A program made the position numbers and the translations under genes. Below, piece by piece: positions 51,851 through 60,124 of a stretch of 64,000 nt of DNA (position 1 is its first letter; the number at the start of each line of letters is the position of its first letter). The notes under the pieces were generated by a model that did not search any database, was not told where the DNA came from, and saw only the letters and a list, made by a program, of their open reading frames with translations. Source of the stretch: Neobacillus sp. PS2-9 (lineage in GTDB: Bacteria; Bacillota; Bacilli; Bacillales; Cytobacillaceae); assembly GCF_030915525.1 (NCBI RefSeq), contig NZ_CP133269.1, positions 459,001 to 523,000 on the forward strand, in the 5' to 3' direction.

Positions 51851-52209
51851 TGGAAAAATTTACAATTAATCAAATTTCAAATTTTACAGGACTATCCGTG
51901 CACACGTTGCGTTATTACGAAAAAATTGGCCTACTTAATAGAGTAGACCGAGATGCAAATGGCTATCGTCAATATACGGAGTCAGATATTTCTTGGATAA
52001 ATTTTTTAATTCGTTTACGAGTAACGGGTATGCCGATTTCTGAAATGAAACAGTTTTCTGATCTGCGAAGCCAAGGAGATTCTACAATAAGTTTGCGTCG
52101 TGAATTATTAGAAAATCATCAAAAAAATGTACTGGAACAAATAAAAGACTTACAAAATAACCTTTTCAAGATTGAAGAAAAAATCAATTATTATAAGGGA
52201 TTGAAGTAA
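51850..52209 (+). CDS. MerR-family transcriptional regulator
   Basis: A 119-residue MerR protein: winged helix with FTINQISNFTGLSVHTLRYY (4-23), second wing near 40-70 and a long dimerisation helix (about 78-118, LENHQKNVLEQIKDLQ). No metal-binding Cys, so it fits the AdhR-like group that senses aldehydes or other electrophiles. It diverges from the CMD gene across a shared operator. It is similar in type to the broken MerR at 20.4 kb and could bind that operator too. Likely translated from a leaderless mRNA. Confidence 0.88.
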   Translation: MEKFTINQISNFTGLSVHTLRYYEKIGLLNRVDRDANGYRQYTESDISWINFLIRLRVTGMPISEMKQFSDLRSQGDSTISLRRELLENHQKNVLEQIKDLQNNLFKIEEKINYYKGLK

Positions 52210-52497
52210 AGTAAAGTTAATAGTCCATGGTGGCGGTTCTGGTGGTTCATTTGCGATTATGGAATAAATCTCGGAGCGGGTGGGACTCCCGCCGAGATAG
52301 AACTAGTCATTCACTCGTAGCGAGTCTTGGAGGGCTAAAGGTAACTTTAGTCTTTAAGCGTAGACAGTTAGATTGCGGGCCGAAAGCAAAGCGGTTGAAG
52401 GGATTGAGCTCCAAAATGTTTGGGTATTCGAGATGGCTAATTTAGAATTAATCCCATAAACACTTCTTTATTCAGTTGTTTTTCCACTCCTTTTTAC
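52210..52497. other. Gap with a family (i) left arm and a GC-rich inverted repeat
   Basis: CATGGTGGCGGTTCTGGTGG (52226-52246) is a left-arm scrap. ATCTCGGAGCGGG / CCCGCCGAGAT at 52266-52298 forms a hairpin and ACTCGTAGCGAGT a smaller one. A frame from 52227 crosses these repeats and is not supported. Confidence 0.5.
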
Positions 52498-53091
52498 TTA
52501 ATTTTTTATGGTGATAGCACTCAAAAAATGATCCAGGGTATCACCCATACGACACACAAGTGATTCGGATCCATTTGATATAACCCAATTGACCAACGAA
52601 CCTAGATAAATATTTACGATATCAGTTGCAATCTCCTCAGATGTAATATCCATGGTAACTATCTTGTGGTGCTGACCGTAATCAATTATTTCTTTCGTGA
52701 CCGCCTGAAACATAACGAACGTGTCAGAAAGTAACCTTTTATAGTCCTCATTGATTGTTAATAAGTGCATCATATTTTGCGTGATCATGGAACTAGTATG
52801 AAGATTGGCTGCCATATAGACGATTGCCTTCCTTAAGTTGATGAGCAGATTGTTATGGTTGTTTACCTGGCTTTTCATCGTAACTTCGAATGTCTTTAGT
52901 TGCTGCTGATCAAATTCATATAAGATTTGTTCTTTGGATTTAAAATAGGCAAAAAAGGTGGGCTTGCTAACGCCTGCCGCTTTCGTGATCTCTTCAATTG
53001 TTGTTTTTTGGTATTCCTGCTTCTTAAATAGCTCCATTGCACTTTTGATCAGTAAATTTCTCGTAAATTCCTTATTTTTCTCTCTTCTCAC
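52498..53091 (-). CDS. TetR-family transcriptional regulator
   Basis: About 197 residues from GTG 53091; TTGGAGGTC is eight bases before it, while longer starts have none. An N-terminal TetR HTH (about 9-55: RNLLIKSAMELFKKQEYQKT, then EEITKAAGVSKPTFFAYFKSK) is followed by a helical ligand-binding domain. It diverges from a membrane protein gene and likely represses it. The region between contains the dyad ACTATATTTTAAATAGT (53162-53178), a possible operator. Confidence 0.87.
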   Translation of the reverse strand: MRREKNKEFTRNLLIKSAMELFKKQEYQKTTIEEITKAAGVSKPTFFAYFKSKEQILYEFDQQQLKTFEVTMKSQVNNHNNLLINLRKAIVYMAANLHTSSMITQNMMHLLTINEDYKRLLSDTFVMFQAVTKEIIDYGQHHKIVTMDITSEEIATDIVNIYLGSLVNWVISNGSESLVCRMGDTLDHFLSAITIKN

Positions 53092-53346
53092 AAAAATGAC
53101 CTCCAAGATGCTCATGTCGTAAATAATTGGAAAAAAATCCTTTACATTATTAAATAATCCCACTATATTTTAAATAGTAAAACAATTTTAACCGAGAGTA
53201 AAGTTTTGATCGTCATATTCTAAAGAGAAGCGTGATTGATTTCCGCTCCAATCAGCTTCTATAACAACGGTTTGTTTTTCACAAAACCAATTTAAAAAAT
53301 AATAATCCTTTAGAAAAGCACCTAAAATAAAAAGGAGTGTGAAAAA

Positions 53347-53946
53347 ATGAATAAATCTATCGCTCGTATGGGGAAAATTACCTCGATTCTTGCCGGAATT
53401 CTTCTTGTGTGTGCTCATTCTGTAAACCTTGGGGGTGGGGAACAAGGGAGCGTTCTCGGATCTCTGCTTGTTTTTGTCGCCCATTTATTACTCGTTTTTG
53501 CTTTTTTCGGCTTGTACACACAACAGGGGGATGGAAATGGCCTATTGGGTTTTTTCGCGATGCTTCTTGGGAACATTGGAAACATCATTGTAACAGCCAT
53601 TGTCTTTGTGGAGATAGCACAGGCTTCAGGGGAAAAGATTGACCATGTTTTTTCCACACCTGTTACGGAACCAATCTATTCGTTCGGACCACTTCTATTC
53701 GTTTTAGGAATGATATTAGTAGGAGTATCGATGATTAGAGGAAAGGTATTTCCTGCATATTCGGGTTATCTTTTATTGATTGGTACCATCGTGTTTGCAG
53801 CGGCAAGTGTTTCCGGCGACATCCAGAAGATCATTGAGGTTATTGGCTCTCTTTTCACAGGTGCAGGATTTATCGTAGCCGGAATAAAATTTGAAAAATT
53901 AAACGCTCCCTCCGAATTTGAAAATAGTTCGGTCAGAGGAAATTAA
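53347..53946 (+). CDS. Integral membrane protein (six segments)
   Basis: 199 residues with about six predicted membrane segments (for example LGSLLVFVAHLLLVFAFFGL; FGPLLFVLGMILVGVSMI; AGFIVAGI). It resembles small uncharacterised Bacillaceae membrane proteins. AAAAAGGAGTGTG precedes the ATG. Divergent from the TetR gene, which probably controls it, and followed 22 bases later by another gene that may share its transcript. Perhaps a stress or export protein. Confidence 0.7.
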   Translation: MNKSIARMGKITSILAGILLVCAHSVNLGGGEQGSVLGSLLVFVAHLLLVFAFFGLYTQQGDGNGLLGFFAMLLGNIGNIIVTAIVFVEIAQASGEKIDHVFSTPVTEPIYSFGPLLFVLGMILVGVSMIRGKVFPAYSGYLLLIGTIVFAAASVSGDIQKIIEVIGSLFTGAGFIVAGIKFEKLNAPSEFENSSVRGN

Positions 53947-53968
53947 TAAGTTTAGGGGAGATATAGCG

Positions 53969-54457
53969 ATGCAGAAATGGGTAAGGCATGAAGACCCGAA
54001 TAATAAATATGGGGCAACGTTTACGCTGGGCGATAATAGTGTAAGTTTGCCAAAAGGAGCAGTTGTATCTGTCACAAGAGGGGAAAATTTTAATATTCCT
54101 AGATTGATAATAAATGGTTTATTAAATCAGTTTATTATGAAAGCTCTAACGAAGAATGAGAACCTTTTATATGCTGAATTGACTGGGCAGCTGCAAGGTG
54201 GTGTGGGTCAAACTCTTACTGTTTGGAAAGACCCTAAGCTAATGAATAACTTCAGAACAAAAGGTTTTCATAATTTTTCAAGGAGATTTTTTAGTTGGAT
54301 TTTTTACAGTGGAAGTGTGAAGGCCTACTTTCATACATGGAAACTAACCGAAACAATACCGTCATCGGATGAGGCTGGGAAATTCGTGATAGAGAATGGT
54401 AGATTTTTTCAGGGTGGTAAGTTGATTAGAAAGGCTAATCATCACAAAGTAGGTTAA
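53969..54457 (+). CDS. Hypothetical protein, second gene of the TetR-linked operon
   Basis: About 162 residues from ATG 53969 behind AGGGGAGATAT; a longer frame from 53918 would overlap the previous gene. The central part (LTVWKDPKLMNNFRTKGFHNF; YFHTWKLTETIPSSDEA) recalls the DUF3291/spheroidene-monooxygenase-like dimeric barrel. Catalytic role not known. A clear terminator follows, so the operon ends here. Confidence 0.6.
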   Translation: MQKWVRHEDPNNKYGATFTLGDNSVSLPKGAVVSVTRGENFNIPRLIINGLLNQFIMKALTKNENLLYAELTGQLQGGVGQTLTVWKDPKLMNNFRTKGFHNFSRRFFSWIFYSGSVKAYFHTWKLTETIPSSDEAGKFVIENGRFFQGGKLIRKANHHKVG

Positions 54458-54464
54458 GACAAAG

Positions 54465-54490
54465 AGCTAACCAACCAGGTTAGCTTTTTT
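54465..54490 (+). terminator. Terminator of the TetR-linked operon
   Basis: AGCTAACC / GGTTAGCT with AACCA loop, then TTTTT. Confidence 0.85.
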
Positions 54491-54522
54491 GATTAATCAG
54501 AGAGTATAAAAATCGACTTCGA

Positions 54523-54650
54523 GAATTGTCTAGCTCCAGCGCCTAGCCCTTCGGGTCAAATAACCTTCTGCAATAAAAGTCAAAGAGCGACTTTTCTTGC
54601 AGAAGAACATTAGCCTGTCGGGGCTGACCAAGGCGCTTGCGCTTTTCTTA
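54523..54650. repeat. Bacillus interspersed repeat (CTAGCTCCAGCGCCTAG type)
   Basis: From GTCTAGCTCCAGCGCCTAG to CAAGGCGCTTGCGCTTTTC, about 128 bases. Both ends match a repeat I recognise from many Bacillus genomes; the middle holds a hairpin GCAATAAAAGTC / GACTTTTCTTGC. Not related to families (i)-(iii). Confidence 0.75.
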
Positions 54651-54756
54651 CATCCAAAGAGGTGAGGTGGTTAAAATTATCCAAATTAATATTGTGGTGT
54701 GATTTTTATCCAGAAAACTAGAGTAGGATAAAAGTATGAAACGTAAGGAGATTATT

Positions 54757-55437
54757 ATGACTAAAGAGAGTAAATGGAAAACACTAGTTACGCCGTTAAC
54801 CCTTGATATATATTCAAGGAATGATATTTTGGCAGGGCTAGGAATCACGACTTTTGCGATGTTCGGTATATTTTTAGTAAGTAAAATTTGTGGACTATTA
54901 GACATAACAAATTTCGACTTAAATCTACAAACCTTGGTTTATTATACAGGACTTATTTTTATATCAGCAGGATATGAAGAATTAGTGTTCAGATGTATCC
55001 TTTTGACTATTCTCGTTAAGTTATTCAAAAAACCATGGTTTGCAATACTTATTACATCAATCTACTTTGGCTATGTGCATTATGATAATGACCATGCAAC
55101 ACTATTATCTGCATTTAGCAATGGACTAGGTGGGGTTATGTATGGGTTAGCATTTATCTATACACGAAAAATTTGGTTCCCTTGGGCACTCCATTTCGCC
55201 TGGAATTATGTTCAAGCACCCATATTAGGATTTCCTGTTAGTGGTTTTAAGGTAGAAGGAATATTAAAGTTAAACCTACTGGATCACTCATGGCTATCTG
55301 GCGGATTATATGGCCCAGAAGGAGGGATTGTAGGGATTTCCTTTCGGTTTGTAGTTATAATGCTTATTGTGATATGGATTAGAACAACTCGTGTTAATAA
55401 AAAGGAGAGTGCCAATTATCTGCAGGTTAGCAGTTGA
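54757..55437 (+). CDS. CPBP-family intramembrane metalloprotease
   Basis: About 226 residues from ATG 54757 behind GTAAGGAG. Six or more membrane segments. Catalytic motifs: EExxxR at 74-79 (AGYEELVFR), His107 in FGYVHYDND, and His145/Asn149 in LHFAWN. CPBP (CAAX protease and bacteriocin-processing) members cleave or protect against peptides in the membrane. Partner unknown; no bacteriocin genes adjoin. It is monocistronic. Confidence 0.85.
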   Translation: MTKESKWKTLVTPLTLDIYSRNDILAGLGITTFAMFGIFLVSKICGLLDITNFDLNLQTLVYYTGLIFISAGYEELVFRCILLTILVKLFKKPWFAILITSIYFGYVHYDNDHATLLSAFSNGLGGVMYGLAFIYTRKIWFPWALHFAWNYVQAPILGFPVSGFKVEGILKLNLLDHSWLSGGLYGPEGGIVGISFRFVVIMLIVIWIRTTRVNKKESANYLQVSS

Positions 55438-55495
55438 GTTAGAGTAAGAATTGTTAAACGTCATTGTTATTATCAAAAGAATCGAGGTTGAAATT

Positions 55496-55974
55496 TTGAG
55501 AAGTGACAGCTGTTTGATTTGTAGCGAATTAATATGATTAAGGAAGGAACAAAACCCTATTATGTAGCAGAGTTAGAAACAGGATACGTCGTAATTGGTG
55601 ATCATCAGTTTTTTAAGGGCTTCACTTTGTTTCTTTGTAAACAGCATAAGACAGAACTTCATTTTTTGGATGAGGATTTTAAAAAAAATTATTTGTTTGA
55701 AATGAGCAAGGTTGCAGATGCCGTTTATCATGCCTTTAATGTTGAAAAGTTAAATTATGAGCTACTTGGGAACGGTGACACCCATATGCATTGGCATCTA
55801 TTTCCACGTAGAGAAAATGATGCTCCAGTAAAAGGGCCCGTTTGGTGGGTAGATAGGAATTTAATGTATGCAGAAGAGGTAAGGCCTAGTGAGGATGAAT
55901 TAGAAAAAATGAAATCTAAACTATACATTGAGCTAGAGAAACTAACTCTAATAAAAAGTAATGTTAGAGATTAA
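55496..55974 (+). pseudogene. HIT-family protein with displaced N-terminus
   Basis: The HIT domain is intact from ATG 55534 (146 residues; HMHWHLFPR triad near 94-102, FKGFTLFLCKQHKTELH earlier). However, TTG 55496 behind GAGGTTGAAATTT opens a short frame LRSDSCLICSELI with the Cys-x-x-Cys start typical of this subfamily, ending at a TGA that overlaps the ATG (ATGA). The natural protein is likely one frame; a single-base change separated them. Alternatively the core is made by coupled restart. HIT proteins are nucleotide hydrolases or transferases; zinc binding by the N-terminus may be lost. Confidence 0.6.
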
Positions 55975-56019
55975 AATCTGAGGATAGACAACTAAAAACG
56001 TAGTTATTTAAAAATAAAT
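55942..56019. repeat. Direct repeat, left copy, flanking the VOC gene
   Basis: CTAACTCTAATAAAAAGTAATG through ACTAAAAACGTAGTTATTT recurs at 56562-56637 with a few changes. It covers the end of the HIT gene and bases beyond. Confidence 0.8.
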
Positions 56020-56095
56020 ACTATATTACTATTAATAAGAAGCTTGACAAAGGATTTTAATTGGAAATATATTCTGATATAAAGGCGTGGGAGAA

Positions 56096-56581
56096 ATGAT
56101 AAAGGGATTATATGAAGCACACTTACCTATAAAAAACTTAGAATTGTCAATTCAGTTTTATCGAAAATTAGGTTTGGGGTTAGCTTGGCGTAATGAAGGT
56201 AATGCTTTCTTTTGGATAGAAGAAGGTAAAAGTTGGTTAGGATTGTGGGAAGGAAAAGAGTACCAAACTCTTTACCACCCTTCTTTAAGACATATTGCTT
56301 TTCGAGTAACTTATATGGATTTAAAAAAGTCTATAAAATGGCTCGAATCCATACAAGTTGAAGCTGTTCCATTTGGAAGTCGAACATCGATTGAGCCTTT
56401 CGTAAGACCGAATCAAGGAAATGCTTCGGTTTACTTTGATGACCCAGATGGTAATAGTTTAGAATTGATGTGTTATGTCGAAGTTCCTAATGAATTAAAA
56501 CATATTACGGAAAAGTTGTCCCTAGAAGAGTGGGAAGAACTCACAGGGACGGTTAGAGAAGCTAACTCTAATAAAAAGTAA
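56096..56581 (+). CDS. VOC-fold protein with a repeat-derived end
   Basis: About 161 residues from ATG 56096; a GTG at 56087 lacks spacing to AAAGG. VOC features: YEAHLPIKNLELSIQFYRKL, WLGLWEGKEYQ, LRHIAFRV and the closing VYFDDPDGNSLELMCYVE. Activity not known. The last residues (TGTVREANSNKK) are encoded by a scrap GGGACGGTTAG and the right copy of the direct repeat, so the natural C-terminus was probably replaced when the repeat arrived. Confidence 0.78.
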   Translation: MIKGLYEAHLPIKNLELSIQFYRKLGLGLAWRNEGNAFFWIEEGKSWLGLWEGKEYQTLYHPSLRHIAFRVTYMDLKKSIKWLESIQVEAVPFGSRTSIEPFVRPNQGNASVYFDDPDGNSLELMCYVEVPNELKHITEKLSLEEWEELTGTVREANSNKK

Positions 56582-56637
56582 TGTAGAGATTAAAATCCGA
56601 GGATAAACAACTAAAAACTCGTTATTTAAATATAAAG
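56562..56637. repeat. Direct repeat, right copy, flanking the VOC gene
   Basis: CTAACTCTAATAAAAAGTAATG to ACTAAAAACTCGTTATTTAAA; pairs with 55942-56019. Together they bracket about 540 bases containing one gene. Confidence 0.8.
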
Positions 56638-56667
56638 CAGGTCATTAACTAGCAGGGGGAGTGTTAA

Positions 56668-56921
56668 ATGAAAAAGCATGGTCGTTTTGTTCTTTCTGGC
56701 TTATTATTTGTGTTTTTAGGCGCGTTTGTGTGGGTTTAGGGTTTATTGGTGTTTTATTGTTTGGTAAATTAATGAGTAAAATAACAAACGGGATCAGTTC
56801 CTTTATAGGAGAGATCTTGTTTGTTTTAATTTATGGCCTTTACCTTTTGGTTTTGTGCTGGGCGACTGGGAAGTTAATTGTTCCAAAGTACAGGAGTAGA
56901 CAAGGGATGATTAACAAATGA
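56668..56921 (+). pseudogene. Frameshifted small membrane protein
   Basis: ATG 56668 with a good site (GGGGGAGTG) opens MKKHGRFVLSGLLFVFLGAF and stops at a TAG near 56737; the frame that began at 56661 carries on as GLGFIGVLLFGKLMSKI and a second hydrophobic segment (EILFVLIYGLYLLVLCW) to 56921. Two natural halves in two frames, so a one-base indel near 56720-56740 is likely. Confidence 0.55.
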
Positions 56922-57052
56922 TAGTTAATTTAAACTTTATACCGAGGCTATATAGGAACAGGAAAACTTTTGATAAAAGTGAAATTAATAAGGAGAAAAA
57001 ATGTGATGAATTGCTTAGTTGCGTGCCCAATCTTTGGGATATTTTTAAGGGG

Positions 57053-57086
57053 AAATCCCAAAAGGAATATAATCCTTTCGGGATTT
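57053..57086. terminator. Hairpin behind the threonyl-tRNA synthetase gene
   Basis: AAATCCC-AAAGG / CCTTT-GGGATTT inverted repeat just past the stop of the leftward gene; no T run follows it on that strand. Confidence 0.45.
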
Positions 57087-57095
57087 GAATGTAGT

Positions 57096-58307
57096 TTATC
57101 TACTACAGTTAATTTCATTAACGAACCGTTCAATTGTTTCTTGTACACTCATCACACCAAGGTTTCCCTCTTGTCGTTTTCTTAACGCCAAGGATTGGTT
57201 CTCCATCTCTTTATCACCGATAACAAGCATGTAAGGAATCTTCTGTTTTTCAGCTTCTCTAATCTTCAATCCCATCTTCTCAGCCCTATAATCGACTTCC
57301 ACGCGCAATCCTGCTGATTCCAATTGGGATTTCACTTCATTTGCAAAAACTGCATGGGAATCAGAAATAGGTATTATTTTTGCTTGAACAGGTGCCAGCC
57401 AAAGTGGAAACTCCCCAGCAAAATGTTCAATTAAGATTGCCATAAAACGCTCTACGGAACCATAGATGGCTCTATGAATCAAAACGGGAGGATGAAGTTT
57501 ATTATCTTCACCTACATAAGAACAATTAAACTTTTGAGGCATTTGAAAATCCAATTGGACTGTACCACATTGCCAGCTTCTTCCTAGTGAATCTAAAATA
57601 TGAAAATCTATTTTCGGACCATAAAATGCTCCATCACCAGGATTAATCTGGAAATTAACTCCTTTACTCTTCAAAACAGATTCCAACGCTAATTCAGCTT
57701 CATCCCAGATTTCTTCGGATCCCATGTACTCTTCTGGTCTCGTAGAAAGCTCTACCTTATATTCAAAACCAAAGTGGGAGTAGAACTCATCTACTAGCTG
57801 AAGAACTTTATCAATTTCGGACTCAATCTGATCAACTCGAACAAATAAATGTGCATCGTCTTGAGTAAAGGAACGTACTCTTAAAAGTCCATTTAAAGAA
57901 CCCGAAAGTTCATGTCTGTGAACTAATCCAAGTTCTGCAAAACGGATCGGTAATTCTCGATAGCTTCTTCGTTTGCTGTTGAAAATTAATATAGCACCAG
58001 GACAATTCATTGGCTTAATGGCATAATTTTGATCATCCACATTGGAAAAATACATATTTTCGTGATAATGATTCCAATGGCCTGATTGTTCCCAAAGTTC
58101 CTGTTTCAACATAATAGGTGTTTTAATTTCTTGATAGCCTGCCCTTTTGTGTTTCTTTCTCCATAAATTTTCAAGTTCATTCCGAATCACCATTCCATTT
58201 GGTAAGAAAAAAGGCATTCCTTGAGCCTCATCCATCGAAGTGAATAGTTCTAACTCTTGACCTAGCTTTCGATGATTTCTTTTTTCAGCTTCCAGTTGAT
58301 TAGACAT
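57096..58307 (-). CDS. thrS: Short threonyl-tRNA synthetase lacking TGS and editing domains
   Basis: A 403-residue class II synthetase charging tRNA-Thr. The usual ThrRS is about 640 residues; this one begins at the catalytic core (EKRNHRKLGQELELF) and has no TGS or N2 editing domain. Class II motifs are visible: motif 2 near FAELGLVHRHELSG with RVRSFTQDDAHLF, motif 3 GSVERFMAILIEHF. Zinc ligands are Cys102 (MNCPG), the His in DDAHLF and the His in LIHRA. The anticodon-binding domain (about 305-400) is complete. AGGAGGAAT precedes the ATG. Two T-box leaders control it. It should misacylate Ser more than a full enzyme unless another protein edits in trans. Confidence 0.9.
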   Translation of the reverse strand: MSNQLEAEKRNHRKLGQELELFTSMDEAQGMPFFLPNGMVIRNELENLWRKKHKRAGYQEIKTPIMLKQELWEQSGHWNHYHENMYFSNVDDQNYAIKPMNCPGAILIFNSKRRSYRELPIRFAELGLVHRHELSGSLNGLLRVRSFTQDDAHLFVRVDQIESEIDKVLQLVDEFYSHFGFEYKVELSTRPEEYMGSEEIWDEAELALESVLKSKGVNFQINPGDGAFYGPKIDFHILDSLGRSWQCGTVQLDFQMPQKFNCSYVGEDNKLHPPVLIHRAIYGSVERFMAILIEHFAGEFPLWLAPVQAKIIPISDSHAVFANEVKSQLESAGLRVEVDYRAEKMGLKIREAEKQKIPYMLVIGDKEMENQSLALRKRQEGNLGVMSVQETIERFVNEINCSR

Positions 58308-58336
58308 TTTTATTCCTCCTGATTTTAAGTTGTATT

Positions 58337-58575
58337 AAAAAAGACCACACCCATCCCAATAATAGGGACGAGTGTGGTCGTGATTCCACCCTGATTCCAT
58401 AAAACACCATTAAGAATGCTTTATGCTCAAAAAGATAACGGATTGACCGATTATAGATACTTTGCATGACACATTTCCCTATAATAGCTCCAAGGTGGTA
58501 AATCATTCACTTTTCTTCAGGGCTTCCAGCCATTGACCCTGTTCTCTGATAGAAAACGAAGAATGATTCATGTCC
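58337..58575 (-). promoter_or_regulatory. T-box riboswitch (threonine), gene-proximal copy
   Basis: Read leftward, the leader holds AGAACAGGG...CCCTG in Stem I, a candidate specifier ACC in TTTACCACC, the T-box element AGGGTGGAATCACG (58392-58379; UGGA would pair with UCCA of tRNA-Thr), and a terminator GACCACACTCGTCCC / GGGATGGGTGTGGTC plus TTTTTT. Uncharged tRNA-Thr should favour the antiterminator. Confidence 0.87.
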
Positions 58576-58620
58576 TTTTCAACGCCTAACTATTTAATTT
58601 TTTAGCTTTGTTAAACTAGT

Positions 58621-58751
58621 CTGTTGATTTGCGCTCCAGGTGCGAGCGGTTCGTGGGCGTTTCGGCGAGCCTCCTCGGCGCTTACGCCTGCGGGATCGCC
58701 CCTGAACCGTACTCCCACAGGAGTCTTCGCGCCTTCCGCTCCAATCAACAG
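58621..58751. repeat. Bacillus interspersed repeat inserted between the T-boxes
   Basis: GC-rich element bounded by CTGTTGATT and AATCAACAG, with GCGCTCCAGG, GCCTCCTCGGCGCTTACGC and CTTCCGCTCCAATC inside, a repeat recognisable from many Bacillus genomes. It splits the tandem leaders by about 220 bases of spacer. Frames inside it are not genes. Confidence 0.8.
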
Positions 58752-58796
58752 GGTAAAAAATCTACAATGTTCTTTAACACAGCCAATTTTTATAAA

Positions 58797-59037
58797 AAAA
58801 GACCACACCCATCCCAATAATAGGGACGAGTGTGGTCGTGATTCCACCCTGATTCCATAAAACACCATTAAGAATGCTTTATGCTCAAAAAGATAACGGA
58901 TTTACCGATTATAGATACTTTAAATGATACATTTCCCTATAATAGCTCCAAGGTGGTAAATCATTTCACTTTTCTTCAGGGCTTCCAGCCAATGACCCTG
59001 TTCTCTTGTAAGAAAATGTACCAATGATTCATGTCCT
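58797..59037 (-). promoter_or_regulatory. T-box riboswitch (threonine), distal copy
   Basis: Almost identical in sequence to the proximal leader, with the same specifier region, T-box element (about 58851-58838) and the terminator GACCACACTCG...GTGTGGTC then TTTTTT. Tandem T-boxes also precede thrZ of B. subtilis. Two terminators in series give tighter control. Confidence 0.87.
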
Positions 59038-59342
59038 TATCATAGCCTAATTAGATTTGTGATTTGATCTTGTTGAAAACAATAATATACATATTTGGAA
59101 ATGTCAAGTATTTTTATTACGAGTTAAAATAGCGTAAGCAAGAACAAACAACAGTAAAATTTTATTTATTATTGTAACCGTTTCATCTATTCAAACGTCT
59201 GTTTTTATTGGAATAGCACTAATAAATTAAAGAAGCCATTTAGTTAAAGAAGGTTAAAATATTCTTATCCTTACATTACGGTTTATAATGGTATTTAAGG
59301 GAATAAAGTGAAATAATCTAAAGGAAGTTGAGGAGGAGTTAA
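59038..59342. other. Gap between T-box leader and membrane protein gene
   Basis: Must contain the leftward thrS promoter and the rightward promoter of the next gene. I saw no further hairpin or frame. Confidence 0.45.
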
Positions 59343-59822
59343 ATGTTTTTGCTTTTTCAAATTGGGTTAGCCTCTATTTTCCTTTTGTTTTCTACGATTG
59401 CTTCTTGGTATGAAGGTAGTGCAATAGTAGAAAACACTTGGGAATGGAAGTATTCAACACCATTTTCTCAATTGTTATATGGACAAGTACAAAATAGTAG
59501 CGATATATCACAACTTGACTACTTTATTTATGCGGTTAAATTTCAACCTACTTTTCCCGTCATTATGGTCATAAGCTGTTTATATTTGATGATTTTAATA
59601 GGATTCCATTTCTTTAAGAAGCAGTACAAATGGTTTACTTGTTATCTGTCTTTTTTAGGTGGTGGTTTATTTTTCCTAAGTTATTTTATTTTTACTTCGC
59701 CTACGATAGGTGGTAAAGTTTTGTTCCTTGCTTTGTTATTAAGTGGTTTGTTTTGTATTTTACTGGCAGCACTAACTTATTTTCATATTTTAAATCGACA
59801 TACAAAGGAAATTACAAACTAA
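59343..59822 (+). CDS. Membrane protein, DUF4306 (YjdJ)-like
   Basis: 159 residues with four predicted membrane segments (about 3-20, 70-90, 100-117, 124-145). The SWYEGSAIVENTWEWKYSTPF loop outside the first segment is characteristic of the YjdJ/DUF4306 type in Bacillus, though I assign it with caution. Function unknown. GTTGAGGAGG precedes the ATG. Confidence 0.6.
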   Translation: MFLLFQIGLASIFLLFSTIASWYEGSAIVENTWEWKYSTPFSQLLYGQVQNSSDISQLDYFIYAVKFQPTFPVIMVISCLYLMILIGFHFFKKQYKWFTCYLSFLGGGLFFLSYFIFTSPTIGGKVLFLALLLSGLFCILLAALTYFHILNRHTKEITN

Positions 59823-59938
59823 ACGTATTGTACTATATGTTCACGTAAAAAGGCTGTTTCGCTAACGGGTTCTGTTCTCGAGTATAAATTATAAAAAAAC
59901 ATTTAAAAAGGGATATCAAATCGCAAAAGATTTGCATT

Positions 59939-59972
59939 AAAGGTCAACCGATTTTCAGTTGACCTTTTTATT
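59939..59972 (+). terminator. Terminator after the DUF4306-like gene
   Basis: AAAGGTCAAC / GTTGACCTTTTT with a 9-base loop and long T run. Confidence 0.85.
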
Positions 59973-60124
59973 TGGTGTATAATGCAGTTGCGAAAAAGGG
60001 AATTCAAAATTGTAAAAAATAGGAATACGTTTTAAAAAATTTTATAAATAACAAATTTTTAAAGAGGTACTCTTGGGTTAATTAATGTTAAACAGATAAT
60101 TTATGTGTTAGGGAGATTAGTAGA

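Noticed and set aside
52227..52445. Open frame after the MerR gene
   Set aside because: It begins inside a family (i) arm and crosses GC-rich inverted repeats; the peptide looks random.
53188..53484. Leftward open frame before the membrane protein gene
   Set aside because: It overlaps a better rightward gene. Its end comes from a GATTTCCGCTCCAATCA scrap similar to a common Bacillus repeat.
58300..58868. Open frames within the T-box region and its inserted repeat
   Set aside because: They run across structured leader RNA and the repeat, share the same peptide because the leaders are duplicated, and have no start signals.
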